In this document: positions 1 through 8,202 of the stretch, piece after piece
How positions within the stretch are numbered: position 1 is the first letter of the stretch
How the letters are laid out: every line of letters starts with the position of its first letter
Assembly (NCBI RefSeq): GCF_017599385.1
Contig: NZ_JAGFPK010000009.1
Coordinates: 1 to 41,241, forward strand
DNA from: Ciceribacter sp. L1K22
GTDB lineage: Bacteria > Pseudomonadota > Alphaproteobacteria > Rhizobiales > Rhizobiaceae
Length of the DNA stretch: 41,241 nt
Reading direction: 5' to 3'
The notes under the pieces: generated by a model
Told to the model about the DNA's origin: nothing
The model's database searches: none
Seen by the model: only the letters and a program-made list of their open reading frames with translations
Translations under genes and position numbers: made by a program

Positions 1-542
1 CCTCGATCAGCCACACGCTGGCCGCCAATGTCGAGAACCTCATCCTTTCCGGCGCAGGCAACCTCAACGGCAACGGCAACACGCTCGCCAACGCGCTCAC
101 CGGCAACGCCGGCAACAACATCCTCAAAGGTCTGGCCGGAAACGACACCCTGCGCGGCGAGGGCGGCAACGACCAGCTCACCGGCGGGGCAGGGGCCGAC
201 AAGCTCTACGGTGGATCTGGCGCCGACCGCTTCATCTTCACTACGCTTTCCGACAGCACGGTCGCGTCTTCCGGCCGCGACATGATCTACGACTTCACCC
301 GGTCGCAGGCCGACAAGATCGACCTCTCCGCTATCGACGCATCGACGAAATCCTCCGGAAACCAGGCCTTCACCTTCATCGGCGAGAAGACCGCCTTCAC
401 CGGCAAGGCGGGCGAACTCCGCTACATCAACTCCGGCGGCGACACTTACGTCTACGGCGACGTCAACGGCGACAAGGTCTCGGACTTCGCCATCCGCGTC
501 GACGCCACGATCGATTTCGTGAAGGGCGACTTCATCCTCTGA
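1..542 (+). CDS. RTX-repeat type I secreted protein, C-terminal part only (left end outside window)
   Basis: An open frame enters from the left edge (first full codon at position 3) and stops with TGA at 540-542. It holds the end of one RTX linker module (HTLAANVENLIL), a few GGxGxD nonapeptides, and the whole C-terminal export domain from GADRFIF to the end. The last residues KGDFIL fit an acidic residue followed by hydrophobic ones, as at the C-terminus of serralysin-type ABC-exporter substrates. The DNA nearly repeats the 3' end of the next gene (2450-2988), with one extra codon (EKTAFTGK against EKAYSGK). The same extra-residue variant recurs only in the gene ending at 17366. The head type cannot be known from this window. 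Expected to be extracellular and calcium-binding. Confidence 0.9.
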   Translation, partial: SISHTLAANVENLILSGAGNLNGNGNTLANALTGNAGNNILKGLAGNDTLRGEGGNDQLTGGAGADKLYGGSGADRFIFTTLSDSTVASSGRDMIYDFTRSQADKIDLSAIDASTKSSGNQAFTFIGEKTAFTGKAGELRYINSGGDTYVYGDVNGDKVSDFAIRVDATIDFVKGDFIL

Positions 543-581
543 GGCCGAAGGTTGTGCCGCGTCCCACCCATGCCGACGCCG

Positions 582-639
582 GCCGAAGAATTCGGCGCTG
601 CCACGATCAAAAATGGACGGCGACTCCCCTTTGCCGTCC
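582..639 (+). promoter_or_regulatory. Two short hairpins in the 217-bp gap before the next RTX gene
   Basis: GCCGAA/TTCGGC (582-587 and 591-596, loop GAA) and GGACGGC/GCCGTCC (615-621 and 633-639) lie between two array genes. Neither is followed by a clear T-run, so termination is possible but weakly supported. They could equally be leader structure for the gene at 760. Confidence 0.3.
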
Positions 640-759
640 CGCTAGCCTCCGCGCCAACGACAGGCCGCATCCGGGTCGTATGAGGACGCTCCTTTCCTGA
701 CATGTCCCATCCGGTCCGCCCGCCTGTCTTTCACAAAAAGCCCAGGAGGGGGAAGGATC

Positions 760-2988
760 ATGACGGCAGGAGCGACCGGCGGCAGCGAGACCATCGTCAA
801 CACGACGACTGAATACGGTCAACACAGCAGCGTGATCACCATGCTCGCCGATGGCGGTTGGGTGGTGACATGGCAGGGGTCGCCTCAGAATATCAGCGGG
901 ACCAAGATCTTTTTGCAGCGTTTCGGTGCCGATGGCGCCGCGATCGGCGGGGAGGTGCAGGTCAACACCACTCTGGCGCTCTATGAGCAGGCTCCTAAGG
1001 TCACGGCCTTGGCCGAAGGCGGCTGGGTCATCGCATGGGAACACTATGACCACGAGGCCGGCGACAGCGACGTCTACCAGCAGCGTTTCGACGCGAATGG
1101 CATGGCGTTGGGCGGCGAGGTCCGCATCAATACGTCGGCTGATGGCTTTCAGGGCATTGTGTCTCTCACAGGGCTTGCGGACGGTGGCTGGATCGCGACT
1201 TGGAGTTCCGATCATGAAGGCGATGCTAATGTCTACCAGCGGCGTTTCGCCTCGGATGGTATGGCTAGCGCTATGGAAATACGTGTTGGTGGCACGAACA
1301 CGGGACAGCAATACAACTCGGTGGTCGCCGCCCTGTCCGATGGAGGTTGGGTCGTAGCGTGGACCCTCCAGAACAGCGAGAGCGGCAACTATGGTATTCG
1401 TCAGTTGCGCTTTGCGGCAGATGGGACGGCGATGGGCGAAACAGAAACTATCGGCACGGATAGAGCCGGCGTTGATCCAACAGCTGCCATTGCTGGTCTG
1501 TCCGATGGCGGTTGGGTGGTAACATGGCACTCCTCCGATGATCCCTATCAAAACGAGGTCTACCAGCAACGCTTTAACGCCGATGGCAGTGCCGCCAGCG
1601 CCGAGCAACGCGTCAACACGACCACCTCAGGCGATCAGTCGTTTCCGGCGTTAACGGCGCTTGCGGACGGGGGGTGGGTGATTGTCTGGGGTTCCAGCCA
1701 TAGCGGCAGCCGAAACATCTACCAGCAGCGATACGACGCCGCTGGTAATATGGTGGGAACCGAAAGCAGGTTGAATGTCGAAGGCTCTGGCGGCGGGCCG
1801 CAAGTCGCATCACTGCCCGACGGCGGCTGGGTCGTGACATGGACGACGTCGGATGGGAGCGATTCCGACATCGCCCAACGCGTCTTCGCCACCGACATCG
1901 ACGGCACGGCGCGGGCCGACACGCTGGAAGGCACGGCCTTCGACGAGACTATCCGCGGCTACGGCGGCAACGACATACTCGAGGGCCAAGGCGGCAACGA
2001 CATCATGCTCGGCGGCTTCGGCAACGATACCTACATCGTCGACTCGGCCGGCGACCAGGTGCAGGAAATGGCCGCCCAGGGCACGGATACCGTACGTGCT
2101 TCGATCTCCTACACCCTCGGCGGCTCGGTGGAAAACCTCGTGCTGACAGGAAGCGGAAACCTCACCGGCACCGGCAACAGCCTCGCCAACGTCATCACGG
2201 GCAACAGTGGCAACAATACCCTGAGCGGCCTTGCCGGCAACGACCGGCTCGATGGCGGTGCGGGCAATGACACGCTCGACGGCGGCGCCGGCAACGATAC
2301 GCTCATCGGCGGGTCCGGCAACGATACGCTGAACGGCGGCTCGGGCGCCGACCGCATGGAAGGCGGTTCGGGCAACGATACCTACTACGTCGACAATTCC
2401 GGCGACGTTGTCGTAGAGGCGGCGAATGCCGGCACCGACACGGTCCGCTCCTCGATCAGCCACACGCTGGCCGCCAATGTCGAGAACCTCATCCTTTCCG
2501 GCTCAGGCAACCTCAACGGCAACGGCAACACGCTCGCCAACGCGCTCACCGGCAACTCCGGCAACAACATCCTCAAAGGTCTCGTCGGCGACGATACCCT
2601 GCGTGGCGAGGCCGGCAACGACCAGCTCACCGGCGGTTCTGGCGCCGACAAGCTCTACGGTGGATCGGGCGCCGACCGCTTCATCTTCACCGCGACCTCT
2701 GACTCCACCGTCTCCTCCACCAGCCGCGACATGATCTACGACTTCTCCCGCAGCCAGGGCGACAAGATCGACCTCTCGGCCATCGACGCCAGCACCAAAA
2801 GCTCCGGCAACCAGGCTTTCTCCTTCGTCGGCGAGAAGGCCTATTCCGGCAAGGCTGGCGAGCTCCGCTACGTCAACTCCGGCGGCGATACCTACGTCTA
2901 CGCCGACGTCAACGGCGACAAGGCTTCCGACTTCGCCATCCGCATCGACGCAAACATCGACCTCGTGAAGGGCGATTTCATCCTCTGA
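760..2988 (+). CDS. Class A array protein: seven-repeat propeller-like head + RTX + type I export domain
   Basis: 742 residues, no signal peptide. The start follows a very strong ribosome site (AGGAGGGGG, about 744-752). Residues about 5-376 form seven repeats of about 50 residues with the core LADGGWVVTW then VYQQRF.ADG and a closing GGE..VNT, which I read as seven blades of a beta-propeller. RTX repeats follow from about 377 (GTARADTLEG) with two linker modules (DTYIVDSAGDQV, DTYYVDNSGDVV). The export domain from GADRFIF (about 636) ends in KGDFIL. There is no HEXXH or other catalytic motif. By family knowledge, RTX proteins fold on extracellular calcium after ABC export. An adhesive or matrix role is inference. 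The downstream AraC gene is convergent, 16 bp away. Confidence 0.9.
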   Translation: MTAGATGGSETIVNTTTEYGQHSSVITMLADGGWVVTWQGSPQNISGTKIFLQRFGADGAAIGGEVQVNTTLALYEQAPKVTALAEGGWVIAWEHYDHEAGDSDVYQQRFDANGMALGGEVRINTSADGFQGIVSLTGLADGGWIATWSSDHEGDANVYQRRFASDGMASAMEIRVGGTNTGQQYNSVVAALSDGGWVVAWTLQNSESGNYGIRQLRFAADGTAMGETETIGTDRAGVDPTAAIAGLSDGGWVVTWHSSDDPYQNEVYQQRFNADGSAASAEQRVNTTTSGDQSFPALTALADGGWVIVWGSSHSGSRNIYQQRYDAAGNMVGTESRLNVEGSGGGPQVASLPDGGWVVTWTTSDGSDSDIAQRVFATDIDGTARADTLEGTAFDETIRGYGGNDILEGQGGNDIMLGGFGNDTYIVDSAGDQVQEMAAQGTDTVRASISYTLGGSVENLVLTGSGNLTGTGNSLANVITGNSGNNTLSGLAGNDRLDGGAGNDTLDGGAGNDTLIGGSGNDTLNGGSGADRMEGGSGNDTYYVDNSGDVVVEAANAGTDTVRSSISHTLAANVENLILSGSGNLNGNGNTLANALTGNSGNNILKGLVGDDTLRGEAGNDQLTGGSGADKLYGGSGADRFIFTATSDSTVSSTSRDMIYDFSRSQGDKIDLSAIDASTKSSGNQAFSFVGEKAYSGKAGELRYVNSGGDTYVYADVNGDKASDFAIRIDANIDLVKGDFIL

Positions 2989-3004
2989 GGCATGCGCACG
3001 CCGC

Positions 3005-4024
3005 TCAGCTCAGCCGCTCTTCCCAGGCGCGGAAGAGGTTGGCGTTTTCCGTGTCGACGACCGGCCCCGCCGGCATGTCCATGGCGCGGGTCCGGCGCGG
3101 CGCGAAGCCGAACTGGCGGCGGAAGGCGCGGCTGAAATGGGCGGCGCTGACGAAGCCGTAGGCGCGTGCCACCTCGCCGACCGAGATCGCGTCGCCGCCA
3201 TTGAGCCGCGAATGGATCGTCTCCAGCCGCCGCCGCCGGATATAGGCGGTCACCCCGCCGGTATTGGCGAAGGCGCGGTAGAGATTGGATTGCGACACCG
3301 CGAGATCGGAGGCGATCTTCTTCGGCGTCAGGTCGGCGGCGGTGAGGTTCTGGTCGATATAGGCCTCTACCCGCTGGCGCAGCGGCACCGAGGGTTTCTG
3401 TGGCGGCGCCGGCGCGTCACGCTCCTTGGCGCGCAGGGCGGTCACCAGCAGGTTGACGAAGGCGGTCGTCAGGTTGGCCGCGTCGGCGGCCTGCATCTCG
3501 CCCACCTGTCGGACGAGCGACAGCAGGCAGTCGGCGACCAACCGTCCCCACGGCCCGTCGATCACCCGTCCGTGGTGATGAAAGGGCTCGTGGTTTACCG
3601 CAGTGAAGGCGCGCCGCGCCACGGTGCAGGTCACGCACTCGATGATTGAGCTTTCCGTCGTCAGCGGCCGGCGCGCGTCGAAGGCGGCAACCTCGCCCTG
3701 CCACATCTGCCGTGGCTCGCCCTGATCGTCCGTCTGGAAGGTCAGCGTGCCGGCATTGATCAGCACCACCTGCACCCAGTCGATGCCGTCGGCGCGGATC
3801 ATCTCGGTCGTGCGCGAAAATTTCGTCGGATCGAGCCGCGAATGGGTGAGCACCATGTCGCCCAGCATCCAGGCGTCGACCACGGCCATGAACGGCTCCG
3901 TCGCCGCCACCGGCCGGGTGATCTTGTGGGTGGTGACGCCGCGGCTCCAGGTGGCGAACTGCTCTGCGGCGGGAAAATCTTGCGTATCGACGTGAATGGC
4001 AGGGATCGGTGTCTTGATCGTCAT
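3005..4024 (-). CDS. AraC-family transcriptional regulator
   Basis: 339 residues. The C-terminal DNA-binding domain (about 216-315) shows both helix-turn-helix units: DLTPKKIASDLAVSQSNLYR and, near the end, ISVGEVARAYGFVSAAHFSRAF followed by RQFGFAPRRTR, the usual AraC signature. The N-terminal part (about 20-200) resembles the AraC-binding-like sensor domain of PF14525-type regulators, so the effector is probably a small molecule; it cannot be named from sequence. ATG start at 4024 without an obvious Shine-Dalgarno. The gene is divergent from the class A gene at 4332, and the gap carries two direct repeats 22 bp apart that suit AraC binding. Likely control of that operon and of itself is inference. 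The second AraC gene in the window (18351-19394) has the same size and layout. Confidence 0.93.
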   Translation of the reverse strand: MTIKTPIPAIHVDTQDFPAAEQFATWSRGVTTHKITRPVAATEPFMAVVDAWMLGDMVLTHSRLDPTKFSRTTEMIRADGIDWVQVVLINAGTLTFQTDDQGEPRQMWQGEVAAFDARRPLTTESSIIECVTCTVARRAFTAVNHEPFHHHGRVIDGPWGRLVADCLLSLVRQVGEMQAADAANLTTAFVNLLVTALRAKERDAPAPPQKPSVPLRQRVEAYIDQNLTAADLTPKKIASDLAVSQSNLYRAFANTGGVTAYIRRRRLETIHSRLNGGDAISVGEVARAYGFVSAAHFSRAFRRQFGFAPRRTRAMDMPAGPVVDTENANLFRAWEERLS

Positions 4025-4331
4025 GGGCCGGTCGGGTCAAAGATGGGCTGGTGCTGAAATCGTCAGGGCAAGGAAAACATTCTTCCGCGTTTTTGACCAG
4101 CCACGTCACGCATTTTGACCATTCCCGCCAAAATCGCGCCTGCCGGACAATTACCTCCCAAAATTGTTGTAACCGCTTTTTTCCTTGTCTATCCATCCTG
4201 TTAGCAGGGGTGCCGACCGCTGAAAAGCAAGGTGTGTCGCCGGTCACGCGGACTTGATTGTCGCGGGACCGAACGGCGGCGCCTGTCCTTTCGCCGGCCC
4301 CTTTTCTCAACGGCGGGATGGAGGTTTCGAC
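4025..4331. promoter_or_regulatory. Divergent control region with AraC-type direct repeats
   Basis: 307 bp without a gene between the AraC regulator and a class A gene. TTTTGACCA occurs at 4091-4099 and again at 4113-4121, the same orientation, start to start 22 bp (two helical turns), with further matches on both sides (C.CG after each). Tandem direct half-sites at this spacing are typical of AraC-family operators. The gene at 4332 is preceded by GGAGG at 4320-4324. I could not place a -10/-35 pair with confidence. Confidence 0.5.
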
Positions 4332-6476
4332 ATGGGATCCGAGGCGACAGGCAGCGCAATCGAGCGCGTCAACACCAGCTCTGGCGGTTTTAGCCAATCG
4401 GTCACGGGCCTCGCCGACGGTGGCTGGGTCGTCGCTTGGGTTGTCGATCTGGAGGGCGGTGGAAAAGGCATATCCATGCAGCGCTATGCCGCCGACGGCA
4501 GTCGTGTCGGCGGAGTAATCGAGCTTGCCTCGGACATGACCTACGCTGTTGCTCCACGCGTCACCGCACTTGAAGACGGCGGCTGGGTTCTCAACTGGCT
4601 CGGCGATGATACCGATTTCGAATCGGGTGACATCTTCCAGCGGCGCTACGATTCCAACGGCGGGCTGGTGGGATCCCCAAGCCAGGTCAACACCTTCGAA
4701 ACGACGATCTCCTACGAGCGCTCCATCGCATTGTTGTCGGATGGCGGGTGGGTCGTCACTTGGTCTGGGTTCGACATAGACCTCGATGGCAACGGCATTG
4801 TCCAGCGGCGCTACGCGGCGGATGGAACGCCGGTCGGGGGTGAGATCGTGGTCAACACCTATCATCCGGGCAGCCAGGACACTCCCTCGGTGACGGCGCT
4901 GGAGGACGGTGGCTGGCTCGTGGCCTGGACCGCCTTCGATGATCGTGCCGACGACACCGATATATACATGCAGCGCTATGCGGCCAACGGCGTGCTGGTT
5001 GGGTCCGAAACGCGCGTCAATACCGCAACTGTCGGCAGCCAGGTCGATGCGGCCGCTACGGGGCTGGAGGACGGTGGCTGGGTGGTGGTCTGGCAGGGGC
5101 TGGATAGCAATCAGCATGGCGTTTATCTTCAGCGCTATGATGCCAATGGCGATCCGGTCGGCGGCGAAGTCGCGGTCAATACCACGACGAGCGGCGCGCA
5201 GGGTTCCCCTGCCATCGTCGCCCTTGCGGATGGCGGCTTTGTCGTCGCCTGGGTTTCGCAAGGCCTAGGCGGTATCTTTAGTCTCGTCCAGCAGCGCTTC
5301 AACGCGGCCGGCAGTCGCGTCGGAGGCGAGACCGTGATCGTCGATAGCAACGTCTCGGACAAGCCATCCATCGTGGCGACGGAATACGGCTGGCTGGTGA
5401 TGTGGAACGCCAGCAGCAGCGCGCCAGGGGGGCAAGGCCCCCATATCCGCCACTACGCCCTCGATCGCGTCGGCACCACCGGGGCCGACACGCTGACCGG
5501 CTCGTCCTGGGCGGAGACGCTGAAAGGCCTCGGCGGCAACGATGTGCTGAACGGCCTCGGCGGCGCCGACCGCATGGAAGGCGGTACCGGCAATGATACC
5601 TACTACGTCGACAACACAGGCGATGTCGTCGTCGAAGGCGCCAATGCCGGCGCCGATACCGTCCGCGCATCGGTCTCGCATACCCTCGCCGCCAATGTCG
5701 AGAACCTCGTTCTCACGGGCTCGGGCAACATCGCCGCGACCGGCAACACCCGCGACAACGTCATCACCGGCAATTCCGGCAACAACACGCTGCGCGGCCT
5801 TGGCGGCGCCGACACCCTGAACGGCGGCCTGGGCGCCGACCGCATGGAAGGGGGCACCGGCAACGACACCTATTACGTCGATAACTCGGGTGACCTGGTC
5901 GTCGAGGCGGCCAATGCCGGCACGGACACGGTCCGCGCTTCCCGCAGCTACACGCTCGGCAGCCATGTCGAAAACCTCGTGCTAACAGGTACAGGCAACC
6001 TCTCCGGCACCGGCAACAGCCTCGCCAACGTGATCACCGGCAATTCCGGCGCCAACGCGCTCTCCGGCCTCGCCGGCAACGACACCCTGAAAGGCGAGGC
6101 CGGCAACGACCGCCTCGCCGGCGGCACGGGCGCCGATACGCTCTATGGCGGCTCGGGCGCCGACCGTTTCGTGTTTACCGCACTCGCCGACAGCACGGTT
6201 TCCTCCACCGGCCGCGACGTGATCAAGGATTTCTCCCGCTCGCAGGGCGACCGGATCGACCTCTCGGCGATTGACGCCAGCACCAGGACCTCCGGCAACC
6301 AGGCTTTCTCCTTCATCGGCGAGAAGTCCTATTCCGGCAAGGCCGGCGAGCTCCGCTATGTCAACTCCGGCGGCGACACCTTCATCTACGCCGACGTCGA
6401 CGGCGACAGGAAATCCGATTTCGCCATCCGCATCGACGCCAATATCGACCTCGTGAAGGGCGACTTCATCCTTTGA
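4332..6476 (+). CDS. Class A array protein: seven-repeat propeller-like head + RTX + type I export domain
   Basis: 714 residues from ATG 4332, chosen over an in-frame TTG at 4254 because GGAGG lies 7 nt upstream of the ATG and the protein then begins MGSEATGS, matching the other class A starts. Seven repeats (residues about 8-375) contain variants such as LEDGGWLVAW and LSDGGWVVTW. Then come RTX repeats with two linker modules (DTYYVDNTGDVV, DTYYVDNSGDLV) and the export domain from about 609 (GADRFVF) ending KGDFIL. It is the first gene of a likely six-gene operon to 17366, with the next start only 30 bp downstream. Probably controlled by the divergent AraC protein (inference). Confidence 0.9.
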   Translation: MGSEATGSAIERVNTSSGGFSQSVTGLADGGWVVAWVVDLEGGGKGISMQRYAADGSRVGGVIELASDMTYAVAPRVTALEDGGWVLNWLGDDTDFESGDIFQRRYDSNGGLVGSPSQVNTFETTISYERSIALLSDGGWVVTWSGFDIDLDGNGIVQRRYAADGTPVGGEIVVNTYHPGSQDTPSVTALEDGGWLVAWTAFDDRADDTDIYMQRYAANGVLVGSETRVNTATVGSQVDAAATGLEDGGWVVVWQGLDSNQHGVYLQRYDANGDPVGGEVAVNTTTSGAQGSPAIVALADGGFVVAWVSQGLGGIFSLVQQRFNAAGSRVGGETVIVDSNVSDKPSIVATEYGWLVMWNASSSAPGGQGPHIRHYALDRVGTTGADTLTGSSWAETLKGLGGNDVLNGLGGADRMEGGTGNDTYYVDNTGDVVVEGANAGADTVRASVSHTLAANVENLVLTGSGNIAATGNTRDNVITGNSGNNTLRGLGGADTLNGGLGADRMEGGTGNDTYYVDNSGDLVVEAANAGTDTVRASRSYTLGSHVENLVLTGTGNLSGTGNSLANVITGNSGANALSGLAGNDTLKGEAGNDRLAGGTGADTLYGGSGADRFVFTALADSTVSSTGRDVIKDFSRSQGDRIDLSAIDASTRTSGNQAFSFIGEKSYSGKAGELRYVNSGGDTFIYADVDGDRKSDFAIRIDANIDLVKGDFIL

Positions 6477-6506
6477 TCAACAGAGACTTTGTGACGGGAG
6501 AAAATC

Positions 6507-8090
6507 ATGACGACGACGATTACCTCCAGTTGGACCGGCACCGGCACCTTTCTCGATATCGAGGACGCAGACCAGTATGTCATCGCCGCCGGCGTCAGCA
6601 TCATGTCGACATTTGGTGGAACGGCCATCTATATCGAGGCCGATAATGCGCGTCTCGATGTTGAAGGCATGGTCGTCGGCAACAATGCCATCGCCGGCCT
6701 TGAATACGGCAACGCGACGATCAATGTCGGCCCGCTCGGAGCGGCCTTGGGATCGGCGGGCGATGCCATCTCGCTGATCGACTACGGCCATGTCATCAGC
6801 AATCAAGGGCTGATCTGGGGGGCCTCGTACGGCATCAATTTCCAGCCGCTGTTTGCCGCCGGAGGTGGTGTCAATACCATCACCAATGACGGGACCATCA
6901 TCGGCACCACGATCGCGATCTACTCAAGCGTCAGCGACGCCCGCATCGAGGTCACCAATACCGGGCGGATCGAGGGCGGAACCCATGCCTTGCAATCCGG
7001 CGGTGCGGCGGACCGCCTGACCAACAGCGGCACCATCAAGGGCGCGATCTCGTTCGGCAGCGGTGACGACTATTACGACGGCCGCCTCGGCACGATCGTC
7101 GGCGACGTCGAGGCCGGCGATGGCGACGACGAATTGCTCGGCGGCGCAGGCGCCGAAACCTTCTATGGCGGCGATGACAACGACATCCTGAACGGCGGCG
7201 GCGGCGCCGACACCCTCTTTGGCGGAACCGGCAACGATACCTATTTTGTCGACAATGCCGGCGACGCGGTTACGGAGAACGCGGGCGAGGGCACAGATAC
7301 CGTCCGCGCGTCGATCAGTTATGTGCTGACAGCCAATGTCGAAAACCTCGTATTGACGGGCACAGCCAACATCAACGGCACCGGCAACGCGCTCGCCAAC
7401 ACGCTGACCGGCAATGCCGGCAACAACACGCTCGACGGGCTCGCGGGCGCCGACACCATGACCGGCGGCGCCGGCAACGACACCTATGTCGTCGACAATG
7501 CCGGCGACATCGTCGTGGAGGCCGCGAACGCCGGCAGCGACACGGTCCGCGCCGGCCGCAGCTACACCCTTGGCGCCAATGTCGAGAACCTCGTGCTGAC
7601 AGGCACCGGAGGATTGACGGGCACCGGCAACAGCCTTGCCAACACCATCACCGGCAATTCCGGCGCAAACACGCTCTCCGGCCTCGCCGGCAACGACACC
7701 CTGAAAGGCGAGGCCGGCAACGACCGCCTGACCGGAGGTACTGGCGCCGACAAGCTTTACGGCGGGACGGGCGCCGATCGGTTCGTCTTCACCGCACTCT
7801 CCGACAGCACCGTCGCGTCGTCAGGCCGCGACACGATCTACGATTTCAGCCGCAGCCAAGGCGACCGGATCGACCTCTCGGCCCTCGACGCCAGCACCAA
7901 AAGCTCCGGCAACCAGGCCTTCTCCTTCATCGGCGAGAAGGCATTCACCGGCAAGGCGGGAGAGCTCCGCACCGTCAATTCCGGCGGCGACACCTTCATC
8001 TACGCTGACGTCAACGGTGACAAGACCTCCGATTTCGCGATCAGGATCGACGCCAATATCGACCTCGTGAAGGGCGATTTCATTTTGTGA
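6507..8090 (+). CDS. Class B array protein: beta-solenoid-like head + RTX + type I export domain
   Basis: 527 residues, start ATG 6507 behind GGGAG. The head (about 1-185) has no propeller repeats. Instead it has short strand-turn repeats with the core (T/S)NxGxI: ISNQGLIWG, ITNDGTIIG, VTNTGRIEGG, LTNSGTIKG, each about 25-35 residues apart, as in right-handed beta-solenoids of secreted adhesins. A junction DDYYDGRLGTIVGDV (about 186-200) leads into RTX repeats with two linker modules and the export domain from about 421 ending KGDFIL. The beginning MTTTITSSWTGTGTFL is shared with the gene at 10254 (subclass B1). No signal peptide, no catalytic motif. Second gene of the likely operon. A surface or matrix role is inferred. 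Confidence 0.88.
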   Translation: MTTTITSSWTGTGTFLDIEDADQYVIAAGVSIMSTFGGTAIYIEADNARLDVEGMVVGNNAIAGLEYGNATINVGPLGAALGSAGDAISLIDYGHVISNQGLIWGASYGINFQPLFAAGGGVNTITNDGTIIGTTIAIYSSVSDARIEVTNTGRIEGGTHALQSGGAADRLTNSGTIKGAISFGSGDDYYDGRLGTIVGDVEAGDGDDELLGGAGAETFYGGDDNDILNGGGGADTLFGGTGNDTYFVDNAGDAVTENAGEGTDTVRASISYVLTANVENLVLTGTANINGTGNALANTLTGNAGNNTLDGLAGADTMTGGAGNDTYVVDNAGDIVVEAANAGSDTVRAGRSYTLGANVENLVLTGTGGLTGTGNSLANTITGNSGANTLSGLAGNDTLKGEAGNDRLTGGTGADKLYGGTGADRFVFTALSDSTVASSGRDTIYDFSRSQGDRIDLSALDASTKSSGNQAFSFIGEKAFTGKAGELRTVNSGGDTFIYADVNGDKTSDFAIRIDANIDLVKGDFIL

Positions 8091-8202
8091 GGCGGCGGAT
8101 CGGGCGAGCCGGCGGTAGGCGGACCGCCGCCGGTTCGCAACCATGTGTTCGAGGGCCGCGCGGCGTGGATCGCTGCGTTCCATAGCTTCGGGAGATCGGA
8201 TA

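Noticed and set aside
3417..5261. Antisense frame of 614 codons spanning the AraC gene and the next class A gene
   Set aside because: It overlaps the AraC gene in the wrong frame and runs antisense to the propeller repeats; no domain.
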